From the NCBI RefSeq assembly GCF_010384365.1, contig NZ_CP048397.1:7259683-7323682 (forward strand): 64,000 nt of DNA, in the 5' to 3' direction. The notes under the pieces are model-generated. The model ran no database searches. It was not told the DNA's origin and was given only the letters and a program-made list of their open reading frames with translations. This document shows, one piece after another, positions 43,176 through 51,478 of this stretch (positions are counted from its first letter, which is position 1; each line of letters starts with the position of its first letter). The DNA is from Streptomyces sp. S4.7. Its GTDB lineage: Bacteria; Actinomycetota; Actinomycetes; Streptomycetales; Streptomycetaceae. A program made the position numbers and the translations under genes.

Positions 43176-44384
43176 TTACCAGGTGACCGGCAGGGCGAGC
43201 GGGTATCGCCAGATCGAGACGGTGTTCCACCGCACCTCCTCCGCCGGTACGGCCAGACGAAGGTCGGGGAAACGGGTGAGCAGTGTGCCGATGGAGACCT
43301 GGAGCACCATGCGTGCGAGATGGGCGCCCAGGCAGTGGTGGCTGCCGTATCCGAAGGTCATGTGCACGGCGGGGTCTTCGCGGTGGAAGTCGAGCTCGTC
43401 CGGCCGTTCGTAGGCGAGTTCGTCACGGTTGGCCGTCAGGTACGACACATGCACCGTGTCGCCGGCCTTGATGACGACACCGTCGAAGTCGACGTCCTCC
43501 AAGGCCACGCGGGGGATGCCGACACCCTGGCGGAAGGGGATGTAGCGCAGCAGTTCCTCAAGGGCCCCCGGAAGCAGCTCGGGCCGGGCGCGCAGCTCGG
43601 CCGCCCGCTCGGGCCGGGTCAGAAGCGTGTACACGATGTTGCTGATGTTGTACGTGGTGGTGTCGTGCCCGGTGATCACCAGGAGCATGGCGAGCACGGT
43701 CAGCTCGCCCTCGTCGAGCATCTCGTCACCGATGCGCGCGGTGGCGAGGGCGCTGATCAGGTCGTCGCCGGGGGTGCGCCGCCGCTCCGCGGTCAGCTCG
43801 GAGAAGTAGGCCCGCAGCCATGCCTTCGCCTCGACGGCCGAATCCCGGTCGGCGGCGTTCATGGACATCATGTCCATGGCCCGCTGGCGCAGTTGGGGGC
43901 GGTCCGCCTCCGGTACGTCCAGCAGCTCACAGATCGTCATGAGCGGCAGCCGGTCCGCCAGGTGGTCCGCGATGTCGGCAGGCGGGCCGCTCTTGGCCAT
44001 GGCGTCCAGCAGACCGTCCACCGTCCGCTGGGTCCACGGGCGCAGCGCCTCCACCTGTGGGGTGGTGAAGGCCTTGTTGATCAGCTTGCGCACCCTGTTG
44101 AGCGCGGGCGGGTCCATGAGGTTGATCGACTCGGACTGCGCGATGGGCGCCGGAGTGATGCGGGGGAAGTCCCGCCCGACCAGGGCGGCCCGGCTGAAGC
44201 GGCGGTCGGAGGTGACGGTCCTCACGTCCTCGTACCGGGTCACCAGCCAGCACTCGCCCTCCCCGTACGGCATACGTACGCGGGTGACGGGTGCCTCGGT
44301 CCGCATCCGGGTCATGAAGGGGTCGGGCTCCAGGGCGTCGTCATGACGGAAGGGGCAGGTCTGTACTGAGTCCACGCCGGTCAT
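43176..44384 (-). CDS. Cytochrome P450, CYP158A-like (flaviolin-coupling candidate)
   Basis: 402 residues. P450 hallmarks: I-helix VITGHDTTTYNISN, E-x-x-R in LEELLRYIPF, and the haem loop TFGYGSHHCLGAHLAR with Cys thiolate. The N-terminus (VQTCPFRHDDALEPDPFMTR) is typical of the CYP158/CYP105-type soluble bacterial P450s. Next to rppA, the likely job is oxidative coupling of flaviolin to dimers and trimers. GGGAG lies 8 bases before the ATG at 44384. First gene of the two-gene operon. Confidence 0.93.
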   Translation of the reverse strand: MTGVDSVQTCPFRHDDALEPDPFMTRMRTEAPVTRVRMPYGEGECWLVTRYEDVRTVTSDRRFSRAALVGRDFPRITPAPIAQSESINLMDPPALNRVRKLINKAFTTPQVEALRPWTQRTVDGLLDAMAKSGPPADIADHLADRLPLMTICELLDVPEADRPQLRQRAMDMMSMNAADRDSAVEAKAWLRAYFSELTAERRRTPGDDLISALATARIGDEMLDEGELTVLAMLLVITGHDTTTYNISNIVYTLLTRPERAAELRARPELLPGALEELLRYIPFRQGVGIPRVALEDVDFDGVVIKAGDTVHVSYLTANRDELAYERPDELDFHREDPAVHMTFGYGSHHCLGAHLARMVLQVSIGTLLTRFPDLRLAVPAEEVRWNTVSIWRYPLALPVTW

Positions 44385-44781
44385 CACAGCACTCCCACAG
44401 CGAAGATGGTCACTTAAGGTGACGTTGGGCAACCTTGAGTTCATTCCGCATCGGATGGGCCACCATGCGCGGAAAATGCCAACCTCACCTGTACGGGTAA
44501 CTGGTGGCCTCGGGCACACGTCGCCGACACGGCGCGCCCGCCTCCAAGGGCGCCGGCCACGCGTTCGGCCATCTGCTGACGGCGCCTTCACGGAGCGTGA
44601 AATCTCGCGCGGGGCGACGGGAGAGCGGCCGAACGCGCCGGAGCGCGGGCGCCGGGAGCGGGTCCGCCCACGCGCTCGCTCGTTCCGGTGAAGTGCCGGG
44701 CGGTCAAGGTTCGGCAGGGCCCGCCGACGCCAGAACCCCTGTGGTCGGGCGTACACGGCGCCCCCAGGTCAGGACTGCACG
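44385..44781. promoter_or_regulatory. 397-bp gap without a gene; inverted repeat upstream of the P450 gene
   Basis: No convincing gene. CTTAAGGT (44413-44420) and ACCTTGAG (44432-44439) form an inverted repeat with one mismatch and an 11-base spacer, 29-55 bp upstream of the P450 start. It is a candidate operator for the pigment operon. The right part must also contain the promoter of the repeat-protein gene at 44782. The open frames in the gap lack ribosome sites and codon bias. Confidence 0.4.
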
Positions 44782-45390
44782 ATGATGCGTACCCTCCTCC
44801 ATGTCACGGCCGCGGCGGCGGCCCTCGCCCTCGGCCTCACCGTTCCGGCCGTCGCGGCTCCCGTGCCGGTGCGGGCCCTCAACTGCGACGGTGACACCTA
44901 CAAGTGCACCGCCGACCTGCAATTCGGTGACGGCCGCTGGAAGGCCGACTGGTCGGTGAACGTCTTCCACTCCAACGCCCGTGCGGCGGCTGCCGCTCCG
45001 GTGCCGGTGACGGGGCTGACGTGTGACGGTGACACCTACAAGTGCACCGCCGACCTGCAATTCGGTGACGGCCGCTGGAAGGCCGACTGGTCGGTGAACG
45101 TCTTCCACTCCAACGCCCGTGCGGCGGCTGCCGCTCCGGTGCCGGTGACGGGGCTGACGTGTGACGGTGACACCTACAAGTGCACCGCCGACCTGCAATT
45201 CGGTGACGGCCGCTGGAAGGCCGACTGGTCGGTGAACGTCTTCCACTCCAACGCCCGTGCGGCGGCTGCCGCTCCGGTGCCGGTGACGGGGCTGACGTGT
45301 GACGGTGACACCTACAAGTGCACCGCCGACCTGAAGTTCGGTGACGGCCGCTGGAAGGCCGACTGGTCGGTGAACGTCTTCCACCAGTGA
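44782..45390 (+). CDS. Secreted protein of four near-identical 30-residue units with 16-residue linkers
   Basis: 202 residues. A signal peptide (MMRTLLHVTAAAAALALGLT, cleavage after VAA near residue 26) precedes four units starting at residues 35, 81, 127 and 173. Each unit begins CDGDTYKCTADL and ends KADWSVNVFH, with two Cys five residues apart likely forming a small disulfide loop. Linkers read SNARAAAAAPVPVTGLT. Units differ by only one or two residues (Gln to Lys in unit 4). I know no named family. The composition (Asp, Trp, Lys, aromatic beta pattern) suggests small beta domains that may bind a ligand or surface; this is inference. A strong hairpin follows. Confidence 0.85.
   Translation: MMRTLLHVTAAAAALALGLTVPAVAAPVPVRALNCDGDTYKCTADLQFGDGRWKADWSVNVFHSNARAAAAAPVPVTGLTCDGDTYKCTADLQFGDGRWKADWSVNVFHSNARAAAAAPVPVTGLTCDGDTYKCTADLQFGDGRWKADWSVNVFHSNARAAAAAPVPVTGLTCDGDTYKCTADLKFGDGRWKADWSVNVFHQ
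44884..45387 (+). repeat. Tandem 138-bp coding repeat, 3.65 copies
   Basis: Units begin at 44884, 45022, 45160 and 45298; the last stops at the gene's end after 90 bp. Copies 2 and 3 look identical over their whole length. Copy 1 differs mainly at its first bases (AACTGCGACGG versus ACGTGTGACGG), and copy 4 has AAG for CAA at one codon. Such identity, including silent positions, means recent duplication or ongoing gene conversion. Confidence 0.93.
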
Positions 45391-45395
45391 CCGGG

Positions 45396-45438
45396 CGGCC
45401 CGGGGGCGGCCGTAGGACATCCGCCCGCCCCCGGGCCG
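45396..45438 (+). terminator. 13-bp GC-rich hairpin after the repeat-protein gene
   Basis: CGGCCCGGGGGCG (45396-45408) pairs perfectly with CGCCCCCGGGCCG (45426-45438), starting 6 bases after the stop codon. It is a probable intrinsic terminator for the gene ending at 45390. Confidence 0.8.
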
Positions 45439-45596
45439 GGGCCGTCGGCCCCCTGGTTCGGCGCCCGCCGGAGGACGCCGCTCCGGCGGCTGCGCTCGCA
45501 CACCTGCCCGAGACGTCCAACGTTCTTGGCGTACGGGGCGGATGAGCCCCGGGGCGGATGACGGGAGCGACCGCGGGACGCTCTATCGTGTGCGCC

Positions 45597-46532
45597 ATGT
45601 CCACCCCTGAACTGATCCGCATCGTCTCCCGCGACTCGCCGATGGCGCTCGCCCAGGTGGAGCGTGTGCGCACCGAACTGACGGCGCTCCACCCCGGCAT
45701 CGTGACGGAGGTCGTGCCGGTCAAGACGACCGGCGACAGGTGGATGGGAGACCTCTCCCTGGTGGAAGGGAAGGGCGCCTTCACCAAGGAGGTCGACGCC
45801 GCCCTCCTCGCCGGGCAGGCCGACCTCGCTGTGCACTGCGTCAAGGACGTGCCCGCCGACCGGCCGCTGCCTGCCGGGACGGTCTTCGCCGCCTTCCTCA
45901 AGCGTGACGACATCCGCGACGCCCTGATCCACCCCGCCGGACGCACCCTCGACGAACTGCCCGCGGGCACCCGGGTCGGTACGTCGTCGGTCCGGCGTGT
46001 CGCCCAGCTCGCCGCCTCCCACCCACAGCTCATCTGTGTACCGATGCGCGGGAACGCCAACCGCCGGCTGGAGAAGCTCGCGGCGGGAGAGGCCGACGCG
46101 TTGCTGCTGGCCGCCGCGGGCCTGGAGCGCATCGGGCGGAGCGACGTCGTCACCGAGATCCTGCCGGTGGACCTCATGTGCCCGCCCATCGGAGCCGGGA
46201 TCCTGGCCCTCCAGTGCCGTGAGGACGACGTGGACACCATCGACGCCGTCTCCGCGCTGGGCGACCGGGACACCTACAAGGAAGCCTCCGCCGAGCGGAT
46301 GTTCCTCCATGTTCTCCAGGGGCACTGCAACAGCCCGATCGCCGGATTCGCGCACGCCGAGCGCAGCGGCGGCCTCTCCTTGCGCGCGCGGGTCTTCACC
46401 CCGGACGGCAAGACGGTCCTCAACGCGCACGAATGGGCCGGCCCGCTCGACCCCGCCACCCTCGGCACCTCGGTCGCGGTGGCGCTGCTCCGCCAGGGAG
46501 CGCGTGAACTGATCGACTCCATCGCGCACTGA
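45597..46532 (+). CDS. hemC: Hydroxymethylbilane synthase (porphobilinogen deaminase), probable paralogue
   Basis: 311 residues, full length. Arg-rich substrate loop RIVSRDSPMALAQVERVRTE, VEGKGAFTKEVDAALLAG, the catalytic-Asp motif AVHCVKDVPADRP and VPMRGNANRRLEKLAAGEAD. The dipyrromethane-cofactor Cys is in LQGHCNSPIAGFAH. It makes hydroxymethylbilane from four porphobilinogens. The usual hem neighbours (hemA, hemD, hemB) are absent here, so this is probably a second copy outside the main haem cluster. The ATG at 45597 was chosen from the conserved N-terminus; a long perfect hairpin follows at 46552. Confidence 0.9.
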   Translation: MSTPELIRIVSRDSPMALAQVERVRTELTALHPGIVTEVVPVKTTGDRWMGDLSLVEGKGAFTKEVDAALLAGQADLAVHCVKDVPADRPLPAGTVFAAFLKRDDIRDALIHPAGRTLDELPAGTRVGTSSVRRVAQLAASHPQLICVPMRGNANRRLEKLAAGEADALLLAAAGLERIGRSDVVTEILPVDLMCPPIGAGILALQCREDDVDTIDAVSALGDRDTYKEASAERMFLHVLQGHCNSPIAGFAHAERSGGLSLRARVFTPDGKTVLNAHEWAGPLDPATLGTSVAVALLRQGARELIDSIAH

Positions 46533-46551
46533 GGCTCGCGAGACCCCGGAA

Positions 46552-46606
46552 CCAGGTCCTGTCCGGCGGGTCTTCGGGCCCCGAAGACCCGCCGGACAGG
46601 ACCTGG
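46552..46606 (+). terminator. 27-bp perfect stem terminator after hemC
   Basis: Arm 46552-46578 (CCAGGTCCTGTCCGGC...) is complementary at every position to 46580-46606, separated by a single base. It starts 20 bp after the hemC stop. A hairpin this long and perfect is a strong transcription stop, and also a cruciform candidate. Confidence 0.88.
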
Positions 46607-46690
46607 CCCCGTGCCGTGTCCGGCACAGTCGACACACAGCCGTCACACAGCAGCGGAATGCGTGACCGACGAGCGCTCGTTCCCTCTGAC

Positions 46691-47613
46691 ATGACTGTGG
46701 GAGTAGCACTCAACGTGACGGATCCCGACAACCAGATCGACGCCACCGTGCGACTCGCCGAGGAGGCCGCGGCGGCGGGACTGCGGTCGGCCTGGTTCCG
46801 GCAGCCTTCGGCGCCGACTCGCCGCAGCTCGCGGCCGTCGTCGGACGTGAGGTACCGGCCCTCCAGGTCGGCACGTCCGCCATCCCCGTCTTCGGACGGC
46901 ACCCCCTCACCGTGGCGAGCCAGGCCCTGACCGCGCAGGCGGCCACCCACGGCCGTTACCACCTCGGGCTCGCGCTCGGCACCAAGCTCCTCACCGAGGG
47001 CGGCTACGGCATTGCGTTCGAACGCCCCGTCGCGAGGCTGCGTGAATTCCTCACCGCGCTGAGGCAGTTGACCGAGACCGGGACCGCGGACTTCGACGGT
47101 GAACTGCTCAGCGCGCACACTCCCGTCCCGGCCCGTGTGCCCGGAGCCGACGCCGGAGTGCCGCTGCTCGTCGCCGCGATGGGGCCGCAGGCGCTGCGTG
47201 TCAGCGGGGAACTCGCGGACGGGATCCTGCCCTATCTGGCCGGGCCCCGCGCCCTGGCCGAGCACATCGTCCCGGCCGTCACCGCGGCGGCGGAGGCCGC
47301 GGGCCGCCCCGCGCCCCGGATCGTCGCCATCGTGCACGGCGTGGTCACCGACGATGCCGACACGGTCCGCGGGGCGGCCACCGACGCGCTCGCGTTCTAC
47401 GAGCAGATCCCGTCCTACGCCCGGGTCATCGAACTCTCCGGCGGCATACGCGCCGTCGACGTCGCCGTGATCGGTGACGAGCGGACGGTCTCCGCCGAGG
47501 TGCGGCGCTACCGGGACGCCGGGGCGACGGAAGTCGTTCTCTCCGGCACGGAGATCGCCGGGGACGCCGACCGGCGCCGCACCTGGGACCTTCTCGGCGC
47601 TCTCGCCGACTGA
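46691..47613 (+). pseudogene. LLM-class F420-dependent oxidoreductase, frameshifted
   Basis: The first frame from the ATG at 46691 reads MTVGVALNVTDPDNQIDATV and RLAEEAAAAGLRSAWF, then breaks near 46804. In another frame it continues AFGADSPQLAAVVGREVPAL, GTSAIPVFGRHPLTVASQAL, HGRYHLGLALGTKLLTEGGY to the normal end DLLGALAD at 47613. One extra base (CAG[G]CC) repairs 308 codons. This is the F420-binding luciferase-like family; the substrate is unknown. Whether the gene is broken or the sequence has an error cannot be decided here. Confidence 0.83.
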
Positions 47614-47654
47614 CCACCGCTCCGCCCCCACCACCGGCAACACCGCTGGTCAGA

Positions 47655-47679
47655 CCCCTGCCCGCAGCTCGGGCAGGGG
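47655..47679. terminator. 10-bp hairpin between the LLM gene and ligA
   Basis: CCCCTGCCCG (47655-47664), loop CAGCT, CGGGCAGGGG (47670-47679). It lies 42 bp after the oxidoreductase stop and 24 bp before the ligA start, so it probably ends the upstream transcript; it could also influence ligA initiation. Confidence 0.75.
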
Positions 47680-47702
47680 CGTTGTCAGTGGTGGGCGGCA
47701 AG

Positions 47703-49853
47703 ATGAGACGCATGACGACACCCGCAGCCGTTCTTGTCGACGCAGCCGCCTACGCCACCGCGGTGGAGACCGCGACGAAGGCCGCCGCTGCCTACTACGC
47801 GACGGGCGAGAGCGCCCTCGACGACGACGCCTACGACCGCATGGTGCGGGGCATAGCCGCCTACGAGGAAGCCCATCCCGGCGAGATCTCGGCCGACTCG
47901 CCCAGCGGAAAGGTCGCGGGCGGCGCGGTGGTCGGGGACGTACCGCACACGGTGCCGATGCTGTCCCTGGACAACGTCTTCGGCGGAGACGAGTTCACCA
48001 CCTGGGCCGCGTCCGTGGAGCGGCGGATCGGGCGGCCGGTCGAGCGCTGGAGCGTCGAGCCGAAGCTGGACGGTCTGGCCGTCGCCGCCCGTTACGAGAC
48101 CGGCCGGCTGGCCCGGCTGATCACGCGCGGGGACGGGCTGGCCGGCGAGGACGTCTCGCACGCCATCGGGATGATAGCGGGCCTGCCGGACCGGCTCTCC
48201 GAGCCCGTCACGCTCGAAGTGCGGGGCGAAGTCCTGATGACCACCGAGCAGTTCGAGCAGGCCAACACGCTCCGTACGAGCCTTGGCGGCACCCCGTTCG
48301 CCAACCCGCGCAGCGCCGCCGCCGGCAGCGTCCGGGCCAAGGACCGTCCGTACCAGGTGGAGATGACGTTCTTCGCGTACGCGGCGCTGCCCCTCGGCGA
48401 ATCCGGAGACGACCTGACCACCTCGCTCACCGAACTCCCGCACAGCGAGGTGCTCGCGCTCGTGGCGGGTCTCGGTGTCCTCACGACGGCGGGCACGACG
48501 GTTCCGCCCCGGACGGTGACCGACGCCGACGCCGTGCGCGTGCGGGTCGAGGAGATCGCGGCGCTCCGCCCGGAGCTGCCGTTCGGCATCGACGGCATCG
48601 TCATCAAGGCCGACGCGGCGGCCGACCAAGTGGCGGCCGGATCGGGCTCCCGCGCGCCCCGCTGGGCCATCGCCTGGAAGCTTCCGGCCGTCGAGAAGGT
48701 GACACGGCTGCTGGACGTGGAGTGGAACGTCGGCCGTACGGGCACCATCGCGCCCCGCGCCGTCCTGGAACCGGTCGAGATAGACGGCTCCACCGTCACG
48801 TACGCCACGCTCCACAACCCGAACGACATCACCCGCCGTGACCTGCGGATCGGCGACCACGTGATGGTGTACAAGGCGGGCGACATCATCCCCCGCGTGG
48901 AGGCGCCCGTGGCGCACCTGCGCACCGGGGACGAGAAAGCGATCGTCTTCCCCGAGGTCTGCCCGCAGTGCGGCTCCGACATCGACACCTCCGAGCAGCG
49001 CTGGCGCTGTGTACGGGGCCGCAACTGCCGTGTCGTGGCGTCCATCTCGTACGCCGCCGGACGCGACCAGTTCGACATCGAGGGCCTCGGCGCGACCCGC
49101 GTCGTCCAGCTCGTCGACTCGGGACTCATCGCGGACATCGGCGACCTGTTCACCCTCACCCGCGAGCAGATCCTCGGCCTCGACCGGATGGGGGCGACCA
49201 GCACGGACAATCTGCTGGCCGCGATCGAACGGGCCAAGGGGCAGCCGCTGTCCCGCGTGCTCGCCGCGCTCGGCGTGCGCGGCACCGGACGCTCCATGTC
49301 CCGCCGGATCGCACGCCACTTCGCGTCCATGGACCTGCTGTGCGCCGCGGACGCGGAGGCGATGCAGCGCGTCGACGGGATCGGAGTGGAGAAGGCCCCG
49401 ACGATCGTGGCGGAACTGGCCGAGCTGGCGGACCTCATGGAGAAGCTGCGCGCCGCCGGGGTCAACATGAGCGAGCCGGGCGCGACGCCACCGTCCGAGG
49501 ACCCGACGCCCTCCGAGGACGGCGAATCAGCCGCGGACGCGGGTCCGTTGGACGGGATGACCGTGGTGGTCACGGGCGCCATGACGGGACCGCTGGAGAA
49601 GCTCTCACGCAACGAGATGAACGAACTGATCGAGCGGGCGGGCGGCAAGTCGTCCTCCAGCGTCTCCAAGCGCACCTCGCTCCTGGTCGCGGGAGAGAAC
49701 GCCGGATCAAAGCGGGAGAAGGCCGTACAGCTCGGCACGCGCGTGGTGACGCCCGACGAGTTCGCGGAGCTGATCGCGTCGCTGCTCACCGGCGACGGCG
49801 ACGGAGACGGTGGCGGCGACACGGCGGGCGTTTCGAGCCCCTCCGGCGACTGA
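47703..49853 (+). CDS. ligA: NAD-dependent DNA ligase LigA (probably the accessory copy)
   Basis: About 716 residues. Ia/adenylation domain with DDDAYDRMVRGIAAYEEAHP and the adenylated Lys in WSVEPKLDGLAVAARYE. OB fold around ATLHNPNDITRRDLRIGD, four-Cys zinc finger (CPQCGSDID ... CVRGRNC), helix-hairpin-helix region (GVEKAPTIVAELAELADL) and a C-terminal BRCT domain (LDGMTVVVTGAMTGPLEKLS). It seals nicks in duplex DNA using NAD+. The acidic linker before BRCT and the setting among accessory genes suggest the second streptomycete copy (LigA2) rather than the essential one. ATG 47703 or 47712 are both possible. Confidence 0.93.
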   Translation: MRRMTTPAAVLVDAAAYATAVETATKAAAAYYATGESALDDDAYDRMVRGIAAYEEAHPGEISADSPSGKVAGGAVVGDVPHTVPMLSLDNVFGGDEFTTWAASVERRIGRPVERWSVEPKLDGLAVAARYETGRLARLITRGDGLAGEDVSHAIGMIAGLPDRLSEPVTLEVRGEVLMTTEQFEQANTLRTSLGGTPFANPRSAAAGSVRAKDRPYQVEMTFFAYAALPLGESGDDLTTSLTELPHSEVLALVAGLGVLTTAGTTVPPRTVTDADAVRVRVEEIAALRPELPFGIDGIVIKADAAADQVAAGSGSRAPRWAIAWKLPAVEKVTRLLDVEWNVGRTGTIAPRAVLEPVEIDGSTVTYATLHNPNDITRRDLRIGDHVMVYKAGDIIPRVEAPVAHLRTGDEKAIVFPEVCPQCGSDIDTSEQRWRCVRGRNCRVVASISYAAGRDQFDIEGLGATRVVQLVDSGLIADIGDLFTLTREQILGLDRMGATSTDNLLAAIERAKGQPLSRVLAALGVRGTGRSMSRRIARHFASMDLLCAADAEAMQRVDGIGVEKAPTIVAELAELADLMEKLRAAGVNMSEPGATPPSEDPTPSEDGESAADAGPLDGMTVVVTGAMTGPLEKLSRNEMNELIERAGGKSSSSVSKRTSLLVAGENAGSKREKAVQLGTRVVTPDEFAELIASLLTGDGDGDGGGDTAGVSSPSGD

Positions 49854-49880
49854 GGACACCACCCACCGGCCCGGACCGCC

Positions 49881-50876
49881 TCAGCCCGTCCCGCCGTCGA
49901 GGCCGAACCGGCGCTGGTAGGCCGAAGGCGTCAGGCCGGTCTCGCGGCGGACGAGCGTACGCAGGTTCGTCGCCGTGCCGAGTCCGCTGCGCCGCGCGAC
50001 CAACTCGAAGCGTGACTCGCCCCGCTCGATCAACCGGCAGGCGAGGGCCACCCGTTCACCGGTGAGCCACGCCAGCGGCGTCGTGCCGAGCTGGGCCCGG
50101 AAGCGGCGGTGCAGCGTCGCGGGACTGACCGACGCCCGCGCCGCCAGGTCGGCCACAGCGAGCGGGGAGTCCAGCCGCTCCTGCGCCCAGGCGAGGACGG
50201 GCGCCAGTGACTCGTCGGGCAGGTCGGGCACCGGACGTTCCACGAACTGCCGTTGCCCGCCGTCCCGGTGGGCCGCGAAGACCAGCCGCCGGCTGACGGA
50301 GTTGGCGATCTCGGCGCCGTGGTCACGGCGGACCACATGCAGTCCGAGGTCGAGCGCGGCGGCGCTCCCCGCCGCCGTGAGGATGTCACCGTCGTCGACG
50401 AACAGCACGTCCGATTCGAGCTGTACGGAGGGGAAGCGGGCCCGGAAGGCGTCCGCCCACTGCCAGTGCGCGGTGGCCCGGCGCCCGTCGAGCACCCCCG
50501 CCTCGGCCAGGGTGAAGGCGCCGCTGCAGAAACCGACGAGGCGCGCGCCGCGCGCGTGGGCCCGGCGGACGGCGTCGAGCACGGCCGCGCGGCGAGGAAC
50601 CTCGACGTCGGGCCGGTTGGGGACGATCAACGTGTCCGCCGTGTCGGCCACCGCCGGCTCGCCGACACCCGTGAGCGTGAAGAACCCGTCCCGCATCAGG
50701 GTGCTCGGCTCGGGGGAGCAGAGACGGAAGTCGTACAGTTCCCGGCCGATCTCGGGCCTGCGCAGGCCGAAGATCTCGGTGGCGCAGCCGAGTTCGAAGG
50801 GGTTCGAGTTCTCGTCCACGATCACGACGACCCGGTGGAGGCCCCGGCCGGGACCGTGCGAGGATTCTTGCGTCAT
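49881..50876 (-). CDS. GlxA-type regulator: DJ-1/PfpI domain plus AraC helix-turn-helix
   Basis: 331 residues. Residues ~14-190 are a class I glutamine amidotransferase-like (DJ-1/PfpI) domain with the nucleophile-elbow motif VGFCSGAFTLAEAGVLDGRR and ATAHWQWADAF. Residues ~225-325 are AraC HTH (VADLAARASVSPATLHRRFR and SGLGTATNLRTLVRRETGLT, SAYQRRF). It is likely a ligand-responsive activator. Divergent from the cupin gene with 52 bp between starts, so control of that gene and itself is expected. Confidence 0.93.
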   Translation of the reverse strand: MTQESSHGPGRGLHRVVVIVDENSNPFELGCATEIFGLRRPEIGRELYDFRLCSPEPSTLMRDGFFTLTGVGEPAVADTADTLIVPNRPDVEVPRRAAVLDAVRRAHARGARLVGFCSGAFTLAEAGVLDGRRATAHWQWADAFRARFPSVQLESDVLFVDDGDILTAAGSAAALDLGLHVVRRDHGAEIANSVSRRLVFAAHRDGGQRQFVERPVPDLPDESLAPVLAWAQERLDSPLAVADLAARASVSPATLHRRFRAQLGTTPLAWLTGERVALACRLIERGESRFELVARRSGLGTATNLRTLVRRETGLTPSAYQRRFGLDGGTG

Positions 50877-50928
50877 ATGCGATTACTAGCACTCACGTCG
50901 GCCGCGCGGAACGGACGACGATGGGCCC

Positions 50929-51336
50929 ATGAGCGACGAACCCAACGGTCCCATCCCCCTCGACAAGGCGCTGGCCTCCTTCGACGCCCTGTGGAGCCCT
51001 CGTATCGTGACGCGCGTCAACGACTACGACGTGCGCGTCGCCAAGGTCGAGGGTGAGCATGTCTGGCACGTCCACGAGGACACCGACGAGTTCTTCCTGG
51101 TACTCGAAGGGGAACTCCGCATCTCGCTGCGCGAGCCCGCCGGTGAGCGCACCGTCGTGCTGCCGCGGGGCGCGGTCTTCACCGTTCCGCGCGGTACGGA
51201 GCACAAACCGTACGCCCCGTCCCGCGCGGCGATCCTGATGTTCGAACCGTCCGGTACGTCGACGGTCGGGGACCGCCACGAAGAGATCCCGGACCACGTC
51301 GACGCCACGACGGGCCACACCCTCGGCTCGCCCTGA
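50929..51336 (+). CDS. Cupin domain protein
   Basis: 135 residues, a single cupin barrel. Motif 1 is WHVHEDTDEFFLVLEGELRI (His, His, Glu metal ligands). Motif 2 is PRGAVFTVPRGTEHKPYA, with His in EHKPYAP. The metal-binding set looks complete, so an enzyme (isomerase, dioxygenase) or ligand-binding protein is possible; the substrate is unknown. Divergent from the GlxA-like regulator. Confidence 0.9.
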   Translation: MSDEPNGPIPLDKALASFDALWSPRIVTRVNDYDVRVAKVEGEHVWHVHEDTDEFFLVLEGELRISLREPAGERTVVLPRGAVFTVPRGTEHKPYAPSRAAILMFEPSGTSTVGDRHEEIPDHVDATTGHTLGSP

Positions 51337-51478
51337 CCGTTTCGCCGTCCCCGCCGAAGGTGGCGGTGAACCGCCGGTGGCAGCCGGGCGCCACTGCTGC
51401 CGGACGCCGGGCCGGCGGTCGGAATCGGCTGGAAAAGTCCCGAGCCCGCTGGGCGGCATCCACGGCGATCGCCGGGAC

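Noticed and set aside
44884..45387. CRISPR-like or satellite array
   Set aside because: Unit is 138 bp, coding, without unique spacers; it is an in-frame protein repeat.
42038..45390. Calling 42-45.4 kb a larger biosynthetic gene cluster
   Set aside because: Only rppA and its P450 are biosynthetic; neighbours are unrelated by function, so I kept it as a two-gene operon.
44704..45501. Repetitive minus-strand open frame over the repeat gene
   Set aside because: Mirror of the plus-strand repeat; no signal peptide or ribosome site, whereas the plus strand has both.
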